Source: Terfezia claveryi
Taxonomy: Eukaryota; Ascomycota; Pezizomycetes; Pezizales; Pezizaceae
Assembly (NCBI GenBank): GCA_015179025.1
Contig: WHUX01000030.1
Location: forward strand, 372,001-436,000
Reading direction: 5' to 3'
Length of the DNA: 64,000 nucleotides
In this document: positions 35,002 through 46,158 of the stretch, piece after piece
Position numbering within the stretch: position 1 is the stretch's first letter
How the letters are laid out: every line of letters starts with the position of its first letter
Made by a program: the position numbers and the translations under genes
The notes under the pieces: generated by a model
What the model saw: only the letters and a program-made list of their open reading frames with translations
What the model was told of the DNA's origin: nothing
The model's database searches: none

Positions 35002-36584
35002 ATGGCCTCCTGGAGAGCTGCTTTCGCACCTTTTCTGAGAGGTGCCTTTCAGGTCCTCCAACCAAACAAAGCTGCAATTGTCAAGGAGTTTCTACCATGC
35101 AAGCCCCACTATGCTCTGGGTGTGGGTGCCATTCGGAATATGGCTACCTTCGAGCGCAAGAAGCCCCACGTTAACATCGGTATGTATACACAAGGTGTTG
35201 ACGGACATTCAATTAGACAGATTTTCTGATAAACATGTGCTCAGGTACCATTGGGCATGTCGATCATGGAAAAGTACGGAGCCCCGCATCACTTATGACG
35301 GAAATCTACTAACTGATACTTTCTCATAGACTACATTGAGTGCTGCCATTACCAAAATATTAGCTCAGAAGGGCTATGCGAACTTCTTAGACTACGCTTC
35401 TATTGATAAGGCTCCTGAAGAGAAGGCCCGTGGTATTACCATTTCTGCTGCTCACATCGAATATGAAACCGATAACCGTCACTACTCCCACGTCGACTGT
35501 CCTGGACACGCTGATTATATCAAGAACATGATTACTGGTGCTGCCTCTATGGATGGTGCTATCATTGTCGTTGCTGCTTCCGACGGTCAAATGTCAGTAC
35601 AGCCCCGCGAAAATTGATATTCACTATCAATTGGCCCAACCTGACATAATACAGGCCTCAAACTCGTGAACATCTGCTCCTCGCCCGTCAAGTCGGTATT
35701 CAGCGTGTCGTCGTCTTTGTGAACAAGTGCGATGTCGTTGACGACCCCGAGATGTTGGAACTCGTCGAAATGGAAATGCGTGAACTTTTGACTAGCTACA
35801 AGTTCGACGGTGACTCTACCCCAATTATCATGGGCTCTGCTCTCTGTGCCCTTGAGAGTCGTCAGCCCGAAGTTGGTGAGAAGAAGATCCATGAACTTCT
35901 TGATGCTGTCGACACCTGGATCCCTACCCCCATCCGTCAACTTGACAAGCCTTTTTTGATGCCAGTGGAGGATGTGTTCTCTGTCTCTGGTCGTGGTACC
36001 GTTGCTACTGGTCGTATCGAGCGTGGCCTTCTCAAGAAGGGTGAAGATGTCGAACTTGTCGGATACAATAAGGTTCCCATCAAGACCACCGTGACTGGTT
36101 GTGAAACCTTCAAGAAGGAGCTCGACTTTGCCCAGGCTGGTGATAACTCAGGACTTTTGCTCCGTGGTATTAAGCGTGAACAGGTTCGTCGTGGTATGGT
36201 TATTGTCAAGCCAGGAACTGTTCAGCCAAAGACCAAGTTCATTTCCTCGCTCTACGTCTTGACTAAGGAAGAGGGTGGACGACACACTGGTTTCGGTCAA
36301 AACTATCGTCCTCAGATGTTCTTGAGGACTTCTGATGTGCCCGTCAACCTTCAACATGTCGATGAAGCAGTAGCCGCCAGTGGAGCGATGGTCATGCCTG
36401 GTGACAACGTAGAGATGAAGGGAGAGATTTACTACCCAATGGCCATTGAGGAGGGCCAGAGGTTTAATCTCCGGGAGGGTGGAAGGTATTGGAACTCTCT
36501 TGCTGTTGGGGTTATAATCAAATTCCGAACTAACAATTTCGCAGGACTGTCGCCACTGGTTTGATCACCCGCATTATTGAGTAA
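35002..36584 (+). CDS. TUF1: Mitochondrial elongation factor Tu
   Basis: Delivers aminoac­yl-tRNA to the mitochondrial ribosome. Five exons join exactly: 35002-35179, 35245-35273, 35330-35592, 35655-36485 and 36545-36584, giving 446 residues. A presequence ([20 protein letters not shown]) precedes the mature start [20 protein letters not shown]. GTPase motifs: GHVDHGKT (the Thr is on the next exon), [51 protein letters not shown]. Domains 2 and 3: [38 protein letters not shown], and [13 protein letters not shown] at the end. Exon 2 is only 29 bases. Codon choice looks strong (GGT, ACC, AAG) as expected for an abundant protein. Confidence 0.96.
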
Positions 36585-36959
36585 ACATCATCTATCTATA
36601 CCTTTTTGTCTATAATCTTAGAGGGGTGAGTGGGCGTGGTGGGCCGTAAGATACGGTGGAAATAAGTTTGTACTATAGACCTGGAAGTGGTTTACGAAGA
36701 AAATTTCACGTTGTTTTTCCCTGCAAAGCCTTCTCAAAGGGTCTCACATCTTGGAGGAAATTCAGTCGAAGAGGATTTTACTTACTCTTCTCTCCACTCT
36801 CAAACTTTAGCAGGTCTCTAATTTCTTGTATATATTTTGTGCTATAATAGCCATTGGATGAAAGATGGAATGGAATGAAGTACTCATCTTAGCTTTCGAA
36901 TTATAAACTTACCAGACTGTAGTTATTAATCAAGATAATTGCCCTATCAAAAAACGTTG
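36585..36959. other. Convergent 3' intergenic region
   Basis: About 375 AT-rich bases between the converging TUF1 and oxygenase genes. No gene is seen. Confidence 0.5.
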
Positions 36960-38429
36960 TCATATTCCCCACTCATAACTTGCTGCCAACTTGCTCTTCA
37001 AATGCTGCGCAGCAGTTATTACCTTTCCATCCGTTTCATTTGCCCCTCTATCGCCCCTCTCTTGCACGACTTTACTTGGTACAGGCACCAATGGGGTAGT
37101 GTCAACTGGATGGCAGAAATATACCATCGAATATCTGTCCTCACCTCCCCGGCGGGCGTGCGGGGGAAAGATAACCCTGTGGATGGTGGATCGGAGAAGG
37201 CCGGCGGTCTATAAAGAGTCAGTGTCCTCGTAATTTCCTTTGGTGAGTTTGCGACGTACCCAGTATGAGAGTAAATCTCCAAGATTGACGAGAATGGGTG
37301 GGGGACCTTCATAGCCTGGCGGATTAACAGGAGCGGCCGTCCACCCGCCGCCGTTAGGTGATAGAATCTCGAGGCCATCTTGGGAGGGGCGTTGGAATAG
37401 GAGGGTCACACTAGTTGGCCCGAGTGGGTCGAATTAGGCATGAATTGATACGAGGAGTATAAAACAAGCAAAGACTGTCTATATCTTACCTCCCATAGTC
37501 ACTATGGGCACCAGCCCTAATATCGACTTCTGGAATATAATCCGCTCCTGGTGGAATTGCCGGATACTAGATCTCAATTGTGAGCTTGTATTCGCTGCCC
37601 TGAAGTGCACGAATGGCCTGACATAGAGTAATCGTAGAATACTCCCACTCGGGCCATTGGCCCTGTCATGCCTGGAAGCAAACCACTCTTCCCCACCATC
37701 TTCCTTGTCAATCTATTTATAATGTAGTCGTTAGATTTAGATGTCGTGCTTTGTTTACAAATATATACCAAACCTTTAACCCCAGAGCAAAAAGCCTCAA
37801 TAGCCTCAAGCAAAGCTCATGGCACTGATCTGCAAACTTTGCAAGTTCTACCTCGTCGGGCACAAGTGACGGTGGGAGAGGCTGCTGAGCTTTTCCGTTG
37901 GAGAATTCGCCAAAATTTAGAGCCCTGTGGTACTAGGATTAATTTAGGTACATAGAAATATGATATGGGAATCATGTGATAGATACATACTCTTTGAAGT
38001 CGCCCCGGCGTTGGTTTGGTGGGTCTAGAGTCTCGGAATGCATGGAGCTCCAGCCACGGTTATTGGCTGAGATGGCACATTTTTCCTTATCCTCTCGTGG
38101 GGAGAAGAAAAATTTCTTGCTCTAATTGTTCCCTCCATATTCCAGGGGTATAAGTTTATATTTTGATAAAGCAAAGACAAGACAGAGGAAAATTCATTAG
38201 ATTATGGTATACCAGTTTACAGAAGACTATAAGGTAATCAGGGAATAGAAATTATAGAACGCACCAGTTCGAACATCCGGTCAATTTTGCTCTGAGAGAT
38301 ATCAGATCCGGCAGAAATATAGAGAAATCCCCACTGACGAGCAGCATTGACGAGTTCTTTGGCACAATCCGCAGAGCCATCCTCAAGTGGAATGACGGGT
38401 ATAGTACTTTCTGACCGGACAGAGGCCAT
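36960..38429 (-). CDS. 2-oxoglutarate/Fe(II)-dependent oxygenase (isopenicillin-N-synthase-like)
   Basis: Non-haem iron oxygenase of the DIOX_N/2OG-FeII_Oxy type; substrate unknown. Seven exons join in phase: 38265-38429, 37991-38121, 37774-37924, 37623-37712, 37490-37566, 37260-37410 and 36960-37208; 337 residues, the normal family length. N-terminal domain: IPVIPLEDGSADCAKELVNA, ARQWGFLYISAG, SKKFFFSPREDKEKCAIS, NNRGWSSMHSETLDPPNQRR. Iron ligands: H and D in GAHSDYGSVTLLFQ and the second H in STIHRVIFPPHARRGGEDR; the 2OG-binding Arg follows in RYSMVYFCHP-type context. The ending is VITAAQHLKSKLAASYEWGI. No biosynthetic cluster genes lie beside it, so a general metabolic role is more likely than a dedicated pathway; that is inference. 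Confidence 0.88.
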
Positions 38430-39390
38430 GAATGTGTTGTGAGCTGCAAGGCAACACCATTGGATTCAGCTTAATATTATTTCGGTGATATGTTGAGTCT
38501 TACGTCGAGCTTTACTTAGGAGTGTTAATGGTCTCGTGATGTGTTGTTCAACTGATTAGATATTCTTCTATGCCAAGGTTGGCGGCTCATTGAAATCATA
38601 AATAAATAATTTCCAACGTTGATCATACATACATATGGCACCTGCATTAAGCTAGCAATACTCCGTACACAGTATATCGGGATTTAACTCGACGTATACA
38701 GCTCCTGTGGGAACAGTGCAAGCAGACGCATGAAGGATTCAGTTTGTATCAATCCAAATGGGCTCCTTGCAGAGGTAGGAAAAGATTCTATCCAGCAAGA
38801 CCCCAGCGCTGCCTGAGTACCTGCCTCAGGCACTTGTCTCTACAAATCGACTGGCAGCCTCTGGGTTGGGACTAGGGGGGGCCTCACAACGTGCAACCTC
38901 GAGATGGGATTTATATCGATTGATGTTGAGAGATGCAGTGGGTATCAGTTTGTTATAGGTACAAAGGTTTTAAACCTCCACGAAATGTTCTTTGGATACC
39001 CCCATTGCTTGGCGACAGTTATTGCAGAGAGACTTAAGTTAGCGTACCGGTAATACCGTGACATTCTCTCACACAGAACACCTGCCCATAGAGACTCTCC
39101 CCCCAACCCTCCTGAAAATTTTATGTAAGATACCCTGCTCTTTGATCATTTGCTGCGAGTGTGATTTCAGGGTTCGACAGACGTGAGAGCTGTTACGGGT
39201 GCTCTGCAGGGTACTCTAGCTCCGACATACCTGCCAGGCGCATGCTTACGAGCTGGTCGATTGCCATTGACTTCGACATTGACTTTTACCCGTTTTCCAG
39301 TTTCCAATTATAGACCGTGCCTCTCCTAATATTAAATTCCCTTCACAGACTACGTGGGCATCTAAAGCTACAGCGAAGAAATAGTTTAGA
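38430..39390. promoter_or_regulatory. Divergent intergenic region, oxygenase and MKT1
   Basis: The 961 bases lie between divergent starts. GTACTCCGTACA-like (about 38662-38672) and TACAGTAT motifs recur, as in other intergenic stretches of this window. No gene or specific site is supported. Confidence 0.4.
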
Positions 39391-41973
39391 ATGACCGGTT
39401 AGGAATATCCATTCCCATGAATCACGGCTATTATAGCTGACACAGAGCTTCAGTAATATCCTTGGAGCCTTTGGCCGCCAGCAAATACCAAACCCTTCCT
39501 CTCTCTACCCTCAAAGATGCGACCCTGGGCATAGAAGCTGAGTACTACCTGTGGAGGCTTCTGAACACACCTCCAACCAAGGAGCCATTGCTCTCGGCAC
39601 TCGGCGGATTTCCCTACGGTCTCAAGCAAGCCATCGAGGACGACATTCACGCTTTCCACCAAGCAGGAATTAAGCTTTTGTTCGTTTTCAATGGATTAAA
39701 AATTTCCCGCACAGACAAGCCATTCCTCACAGCCGACCATGGGCCTGCCAACAGGTTGAAGGCATGGGACATGTACGATAGGGGACTGCCTATACAGGCC
39801 GTGGAGGCTTTTGGAGATGCAAGTGAGTAGGGTAGTTTGGAGGTTCGGTTCTTTTGTGGGACTACTTTATGTTAACATCTGGACAGTTGCCCTCAAACCA
39901 GAAGAGCTGTACCGTTACGTCCAGTCGATACTGCGGGAGAATAAAGTCGAGTTCTTTGTAGCTCCATACTCGGCATGGCCTCAGGTACGAACCCAGCTCC
40001 TTGCTACACTTACCATTGAAGCTGACGGACGATACCCAGTTGTCCTACTTTGAGAAACATCAAAGGGAATTCGTCGACGCTATATTCGGTAACTCGGAAC
40101 TATTACTTTTCGACGTGGAGAAAGTTATATCCTCATATAACATTGCTAAGGGCACCTTCTCCTGGATCAGCAAAAGATATATCCTGTCTGATTTTTCGGC
40201 TTCCAATGAACAATTCGTCGATGCTTGCCTGTTGGCTGGCTCTGACCTATGCAGCACATTCCCACCACTCGAGGGTGGGCCCCAGCCCCTTAAGGCGGCG
40301 CTGGAACTCCTACAGCGGTGCGGGAACGTCACAAATGTGGTCAACGCCGAACAACAAAACCCCGCTCTAACAAAGGCTGTTCAACAGAGTGGCTATCTAG
40401 ACAAATACTACCGTGCCAGGGCCGCTGTGAAGCACCATGTGATTATGACAGATGATGGGAAGGTTGAACCCTTGGAGCTTAATGAGGCTCCTAGTGATGT
40501 TCATGAGTTCATCGGTCAGCGATTTCCGGAAGAACTTTACTTCTACTTGTCACGAGGCGTTATAGGCCCACAGGTTCCGAATATGTTGGCCTCTGGGGAG
40601 CTCATAGAAATGGCGCCGTTGGACAACGGCGAGTCTGAAGAATACCAAAAGTTCCTTGAGAGCCTGGTACCGATACGTACTCAGGCCCTGTCATTGTTGG
40701 CGCAACCACTCCATAGATTCTGGCAGAATAAGGACGTTTCAGTTTACTATTGGTTTGACCCTAAGAAGCCTCGTAAGTTGGTACACAAGGAGGTCCAGCC
40801 AACTCCATATGAGTCAACTTCCTCATGGAATGTAAAGGAAGCTACATTCAAGCCAGTGTTGGAGAAGAAGGGCGTAAGTTTGTCATGCTACACCTTCTGC
40901 GCTCCTCAGCTGATTGTAAAATAGCAATCTGTAGGACTAGTTTTTGCCGTTTCCTCGCTAGCAGATGCAGATTATGCTGCGTCAACAAAAAAAGCGAAGC
41001 TCGAAACAGACGTGAGTTGAATTATCTTCTCTATATTACATTATTGAATTTTAACATTTAAAACTCGCACAGCTGCTCAAAACTCAAGATGAGATTATTC
41101 TCAATACGCTCTACCGAACCATACAACTCCGAGGTTTTACTTCGGACAAGCACGTACTCACACCATGGGGCCGAGCTTTAAGTGCTGCTCTCTTGGCTCT
41201 CAATCCAGAGGATAAACTCGAGGAAGCTGTCTTCACAGGAATTGAGCTTCTTCGTTTACGATTCCTCAAGGGTGTCAATTTCGTTCACTATTTACCGGGC
41301 GCTCCTCAGCGGGGCACTGATGAAGACAAACGCCATACTCTCCTGATATCTCGAGTCGCACTACTAGCACCTATCCGCCACAGGGCGATTGGTTACACTG
41401 GGCCTTTGAGTAGGAATCTTTTGGCATTCAATGCATTCACTAAGGGCATGACCAGGTCATTGAGGAATATTGTCGAGATGGCTTTGGTGTCATTACTTTT
41501 GAATGGTGATGCGGAACGGGAGAACCGAGTGGATTGGGCTGATTTGGGGCTCACGTGAGCTTCCTTTCTTTTTTTTATTTGTGGAACGCCCTAATGCTGA
41601 TCTAAACTAACCCTGTGAAGACTCCCATTTATTGAAGAAGTCAACGCTGGTCTGGGAATAGCAGTCAAGACTTACCTTGACGAATTGGCAACCGACTCCG
41701 AACCAACTTCTCAAGAGGCGAGGGATGAGCAGAAACGTAAACTGCCGGAGATGTTTCTGCAAGCGGATGATATCGTTGAGGATGTGGCGAGGGCTTTCAG
41801 GCTCTGGGACGCGGTATATCACCATTTGTATCTCCGTTTATGGGCAGTAGGACTAATTTAGACATTGGTTGCTATAGATAATCGTTGGTATTAAGGCGGT
41901 CCAAGCTGATAATATCATCCTGGATGCGAAGAAGTTCCTTGACGCTGATACATGGTTGGTATCGAGGCGATAA
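39391..41973 (+). CDS. MKT1: Mkt1 (XPG-like post-transcriptional regulator)
   Basis: Inactive XPG/FEN-like protein that acts with Pbp1 on mRNA stability and translation in yeast. Eight exons in phase: 39391-39397, 39448-39822, 39887-39984, 40040-40873, 40925-41011, 41073-41554, 41621-41813 and 41878-41973; 723 residues. The first exon is seven bases (MT) joined to ASVISLEPLAASKYQTLPLS; the acceptor used is the second AG of CACAGAG. XPG-N block: ATLGIEAEYYLWRLL, ALGGFPYGLKQAIEDDIHAF, GIKLLFVFNGL. XPG-I block: NKVEFFVAPYSAWPQLSYFE, AIFGNSELLLFDVEKVI, ACLLAGSDLCSTFPPL. The C-terminal Mkt1 domains show SDVHEFIGQRFPEELYFYLS, PWGRALSAALLALNP, AFNAFTKGMTRSLRNIVEMA. The final exon encodes IIVGIKAVQADNIILDAKKF. 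Confidence 0.9.
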
Positions 41974-42271
41974 TGGGCGGGTATTAGTGGTCCCGGCGGT
42001 GGAGGAGGGGATGGAGGGGTTGGGTGGCATGTCAATCTAAGTCTTGCTTTGACAAACGTCAAGATTGATATCCGAGATATAGTCAAAATACCATCAATGA
42101 AAATAAGCGATTAGCCTCAAGTGCATCTACCCAGAAAATGAATTATTTTTTAATCTCTAGTATAGAAACGCCAGAAAAACCCCACAGTATGATATACGAT
42201 ATGGCGCCCCATGCCACAGCTAAAAACCATATGCTACATAAACAAATTCAAATTCCAACTAAATTATCCCC

Positions 42272-43579
42272 CTATATACCCTCCTCCAACTCCCCCAAAA
42301 ACGTACAAACGGGTAACCAATACTCGTCCAAACACCAATATTTCCTCCTCACCCCCTCCCACTCAACCTCCTTCTCTAAGTCCCCCACCCTCACCACCTC
42401 CCACTTGGCCTCCAGTCCCGCCTCGAATAAATCTATCTCCGCGATTTTCCTATACACATCATAACTTATCTTCCTATCAGCCCCTAATCCGTTAAAAAAC
42501 CCAAACCTCCCTCCTTCGGGATTTAGCAAAGCGATCACATATTCGGTGAAGAAATCTCGTAGAGCAGAGTAGTCCTCGGCGAATGTATCGAAGTAGATTG
42601 CATCATAAATCTCCCCACGGGTGATGAGGGAAGGGAGTACGTCTTGCCAGCGACCAGGGAGGATTTCGATGGTGGGGTTGGTGCGCCAGGGGGAGGTGGC
42701 GTGGAGGTGATGCGTCAGAACGTCGGGGTGCGCTTCAATTATGGTGTGCTTTTGGGGAGGGGGGGAGTGCGATTGGAAGAGGGTGTCGATAATGCCCATG
42801 CCAAAGCCGATGTTGAGGACCCGTGGGCCAGAAGTGGTGGTGGATGATGGGGGTGTAGGTGTTGGAGGGAGGAGTAGTTCGACTGTGCGTCGCATAATGC
42901 CGGTTTCCCAGGACATCATGACTCCATTGGAGTCTGCGTCGAGGAGTTTGTCCGGGTGGTAGGTGAGGCGGGAGGAGAGGTATGCGGGGGAGGTTACGGG
43001 GTTGGGGTCTTTCCATTCTGGTTCCGCAGTACCCTTACCATCCTCCTCCAGCGTATCTTTTTGTTCCCCATCTGCAGCCGCTGCAGTCTCTGCGGGTACC
43101 AGTACCGACACATCCCCTTCTATTTCCTTATCCCCTTTCTCCTCTTGCTCCTCCTCCTCCTCCTCCTCGTCCTCCCCCCCACTCTCCCCCCCACCTAAAC
43201 TCATATACCCATCCAACCTACTAAACAACAGCTCCGACCTCACCCCCGCATCCACCATTATTTCATACAACCCCTTCAACCCCTTCTCATCCGCTACACA
43301 CCCCGGCGTCTTCCCCTCCCTATCAAGATCATTCCAAATCGCCCCATTCTCCAACAACAACCTCACTGTCTGCTCCGCCAGCTTCATTTTCTCCTCTTGC
43401 AGATTACAGTCTGAGATAGATAGGTATTGCGCTGCCCCGAGAATAGCCTTGTGGAGGGGTGTGTGCAGAGTCTCGAGCTCTTGGCATGTTGGTCTGTGTT
43501 GGCGGAGAAGCGGAGCGAGGACGGAAAGGTTGTGGTCGTAAGAGGAGAGGAGTATAATGGTTTCTTCGGTGGTGGGCAT
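42272..43579 (-). CDS. RMT2: Protein arginine N5(delta)-methyltransferase Rmt2
   Basis: Methylates the delta nitrogen of an Arg in ribosomal protein L12 (uL11) in yeast, using S-adenosylmethionine. Single exon, 435 residues. An N-terminal ankyrin-like part (LHTPLHKAILGAAQYLSI, VRLLLENGAIWNDLDREGKT) is followed by an acidic linker of E/D/G (about residues 125-150). The RMT2 catalytic domain shows LTYHPDKLLDADSNGVMMSW, ETGIMRRTVELLL, the SAM loop RVLNIGFGMGIIDTLFQ, HTIIEAHPDVL, GRWQDVLPSL, YDAIYFDTFAEDY, and ends with YWCLDEYWLPVC. It is convergent with MKT1. All family blocks are intact. Confidence 0.93.
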   Translation of the reverse strand: MPTTEETIILLSSYDHNLSVLAPLLRQHRPTCQELETLHTPLHKAILGAAQYLSISDCNLQEEKMKLAEQTVRLLLENGAIWNDLDREGKTPGCVADEKGLKGLYEIMVDAGVRSELLFSRLDGYMSLGGGESGGEDEEEEEEEQEEKGDKEIEGDVSVLVPAETAAAADGEQKDTLEEDGKGTAEPEWKDPNPVTSPAYLSSRLTYHPDKLLDADSNGVMMSWETGIMRRTVELLLPPTPTPPSSTTTSGPRVLNIGFGMGIIDTLFQSHSPPPQKHTIIEAHPDVLTHHLHATSPWRTNPTIEILPGRWQDVLPSLITRGEIYDAIYFDTFAEDYSALRDFFTEYVIALLNPEGGRFGFFNGLGADRKISYDVYRKIAEIDLFEAGLEAKWEVVRVGDLEKEVEWEGVRRKYWCLDEYWLPVCTFLGELEEGI

Positions 43580-44415
43580 GGTGGGTAAGTTAAGGGGGTT
43601 GATTTGGTGGTCTGGTTGGCACTTGATTTGGTAAATTTACGATATTTGCAGATTAAGGATAGTGGGGCAAGGTCTTGGCGTACGTTGTTACCCGTTGATT
43701 GTTGAGGGTAACCTACAATCCAAAGGGCTCAGGGTAATCATGAGCAATACGCTATTTTTTTAAAATAACTAAGTACTCGTATTCGAACTATCTAGCGCAT
43801 GGCAAAAAACTCAATTTCTCGGTGGGGTAGCTGTGTAAGGGGTTCTGTGTCCAAGAGTCTTGACCCCCGCAATACTCGGTGTTTGACGTGAGATATTACA
43901 TCTGCGATAAGAACACAAATATCACTATGACAAAGATTGCACCACACTTGCGCAATCAGAAGTGGCTAAGTTATGTGAGGGGTATGCCCTTTACCTTGTT
44001 TTAGTTCTAGTCAATCACCCAAGTAGGCTTCGTGATAGGAGTTGACTGCATTCGCTCTTCTCATCGGCGGCATGTTACATGATACATACTCTATTTATAT
44101 ATATATATTATTACATTTGTTTCCTCTATTGTTATATCATCTTAGGGTGTTGTATCTTTTCGACTAATTATACAAGTATATTTAAAAAATTTCTTTGATT
44201 AGCAACCCAGATTAAAGGCCATACGCATTTTGTTTTTTCTCTGCTGCGGTGCCTGCCAGTTGTTTGAAGTTACTGGCCCACACCCCCACCTATAAAACAT
44301 TTGTCACCTGCAAAGGCAGGTTTACTGGCGGGTTGAGCACTAGAAAACTCAATGAAGAAGGAAAAAAAAAAAAAAAAGCATAGAAATATTATTACTTCAA
44401 TATGTTTTATGCCTC
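43580..44415. other. Intergenic, AT-rich
   Basis: Upstream region of RMT2. It contains (TA)n at about 44093-44107 and an A16 tract at about 44361-44376. No gene is seen. Confidence 0.45.
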
Positions 44416-45454
44416 CTACAAGTTCGGATCCTTTAAGTCAGGAGCAGTCAAACCTATCACACAGTCAGCACGAATGGAGGGTAACCCACACCCAACAATC
44501 TACTTACCGTTCCCAAGTAAATATATCCCCGTCGCACGAAAACAAGCCGGCACCAGCAGCCGCCCCGGAGACATCTTCTCCGGCAACTTAAAGTCACAGA
44601 CACCACTCAGCCTCACCATGTCCTCTAGATGCAATCCTCTCAAATGATCCTTGCTCCCAGACCTCCTCATCCCCGCAGGCTCAGAAACACTCATCCTCTT
44701 TTGTCCCAATGGGAGTCCCAGTAGTCGCCGGCTTCTTTCACTTATATCCTTTGTCAATTCCCTCCGCTTCAATTATCTCTTCAATATTCTCGTTCCCTTC
44801 CCGATCGGCCCATAGGGGACAACAACGGTAGCCATTTCCTCCGCCTCTCGTTTTACTGAGACGCTGGATACCGGCATGGGGCTAGGCTTTACCATGTGTC
44901 CGACAGGAAATAGCTGGAGGCCATGTGCTGAGCTTTCCACACTACTGCCCCCCCCCTTTCCTTCGTCCCATAATCCGAGGTGGAGTAGGGATATATTGAT
45001 GATCCACTCGCCGACATACCCTCTCCGCCACCTGCGCCCAGTATAGTAGTACCTTCAGCCCCAACACTACCCACTCCCAGACCCAAGGGCATGGATATTC
45101 CCTCTCTTCATCTCGCCTGTTTCTACGCCTACTCCCACCCCCATATCCACCAAGTCCTGAAAGGGAATCGAAAGAATCTTCTCCAACGAGCTGTTGCTCC
45201 GCTTCAACACCATCCATAGGTATATCAATCAAGACCTCTGGCCCCAACTGCTCATACGGGTCAATCTCATCCTTCTTGCTGCTCGTCTCGGGGTAAGCGG
45301 GACGTATTATTACTGGGGCGTTATAAAACGATACGCCATCTAGGAGGGCGGAGCATGGATATGCCTCGGTGAAGCTGTTGTTGTTGCTTCTAAGGCGGAG
45401 GGGAATCCATGGGCTCATCTGAAAGATTGTGAGAAAAGCGTCACTGGCTTTCAC
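44416..45454 (-). pseudogene. Unclear multi-exon gene, possibly a truncated RhoGAP-like protein
   Basis: I do not firmly recognise this gene. The upstream part, read from 45454 (or from the ATG after a CTTTCAG acceptor, MSPWIPLRLRSNNN), encodes PEVLIDIPMDGVEAEQQLV and a Gly/Ser/Arg-rich stretch. A downstream part (about 44509-44772) encodes LRGLHLEDMVRLSGVCDFKL, PEKMSPGRLLVPACFRATGI and YLLGNG. The donor AACG|GTAAGT at 44507 joins to GATAG|GT at 44453, adding only LTAPDLKDPNL before a stop at 44416. The LP-x-PG-x-L-x-VP-CFRAT block followed by YL-x-NG looks like the start of some fungal RhoGAP domains, but the catalytic Arg region and the rest are absent. Exons between 44773 and 44941 are not resolved. 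It could be a decayed gene. Confidence 0.3.
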
Positions 45455-46158
45455 GGAGGATTAAAAGGCTTTTTGATTGCTGTCTCCAGGCATGAGCCAA
45501 ACCAAAGTATGACGGTAAACAAATAGCCTGTTGGGTAAACACTGGAAAGTTCGATGCACAAAAAAAGGCAGTTCCAAGATTAGACAGCTCCCAAATAGCA
45601 ACTTCCCATAGTAGGAATTGTAAGTTAAGCGAATAGTTGAGGGTAGCCGTTTAAGCTTCAGGTATGTCAAAGGAAACTGCTCGCCATTGCGAGCGTATTA
45701 GATCTATGCCAAAAATACAAATGGCATCCTGAATACAGAAATAGTCAATTACCAAGCAAGAATGAATGGTACTCAGCAGAAAAGGAAAATCATTAGCAAC
45801 ACTAAAATAGATTGCAGAACCCAAGGATGAAAGGTCATAATAATCATCTAGATCATCCAACGAAGACGCCCCACTTATTTTCTCTGAATAAATCCAGCTA
45901 TCGCCTTAAAAAATTCCACCCAAACAAAGCTGAACGCGAATGATAGAGCACAATTAATCTTCGGCAACCAGGACGAACTAAAAGAGCAAAAGCCGAATTC
46001 TAATAGGAATGACACAGAGCAACTAGCATATAAACTCAGCAAAAACAAAGATACTATAGAGGGTGGCGTCATGCTTGGAAAGCAGACATAAATGTAACAG
46101 AGTCGAATTCTGCAAATGTCGCTGACTTCGGGGTAACCAAAACCAATCTGGATTGGCA
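45455..46158. other. Intergenic, AT-rich
   Basis: About 700 bases between the unclear gene and the 3' end of the WD40 gene. Small minus-strand frames here have no family resemblance. Confidence 0.4.

Noticed and set aside
44352..44380. A16 tract as the poly(A) tail of a processed retrocopy
   Set aside because: The adjacent gene has introns and lies on the opposite strand, so the A run is not the tail of a retroposed mRNA.
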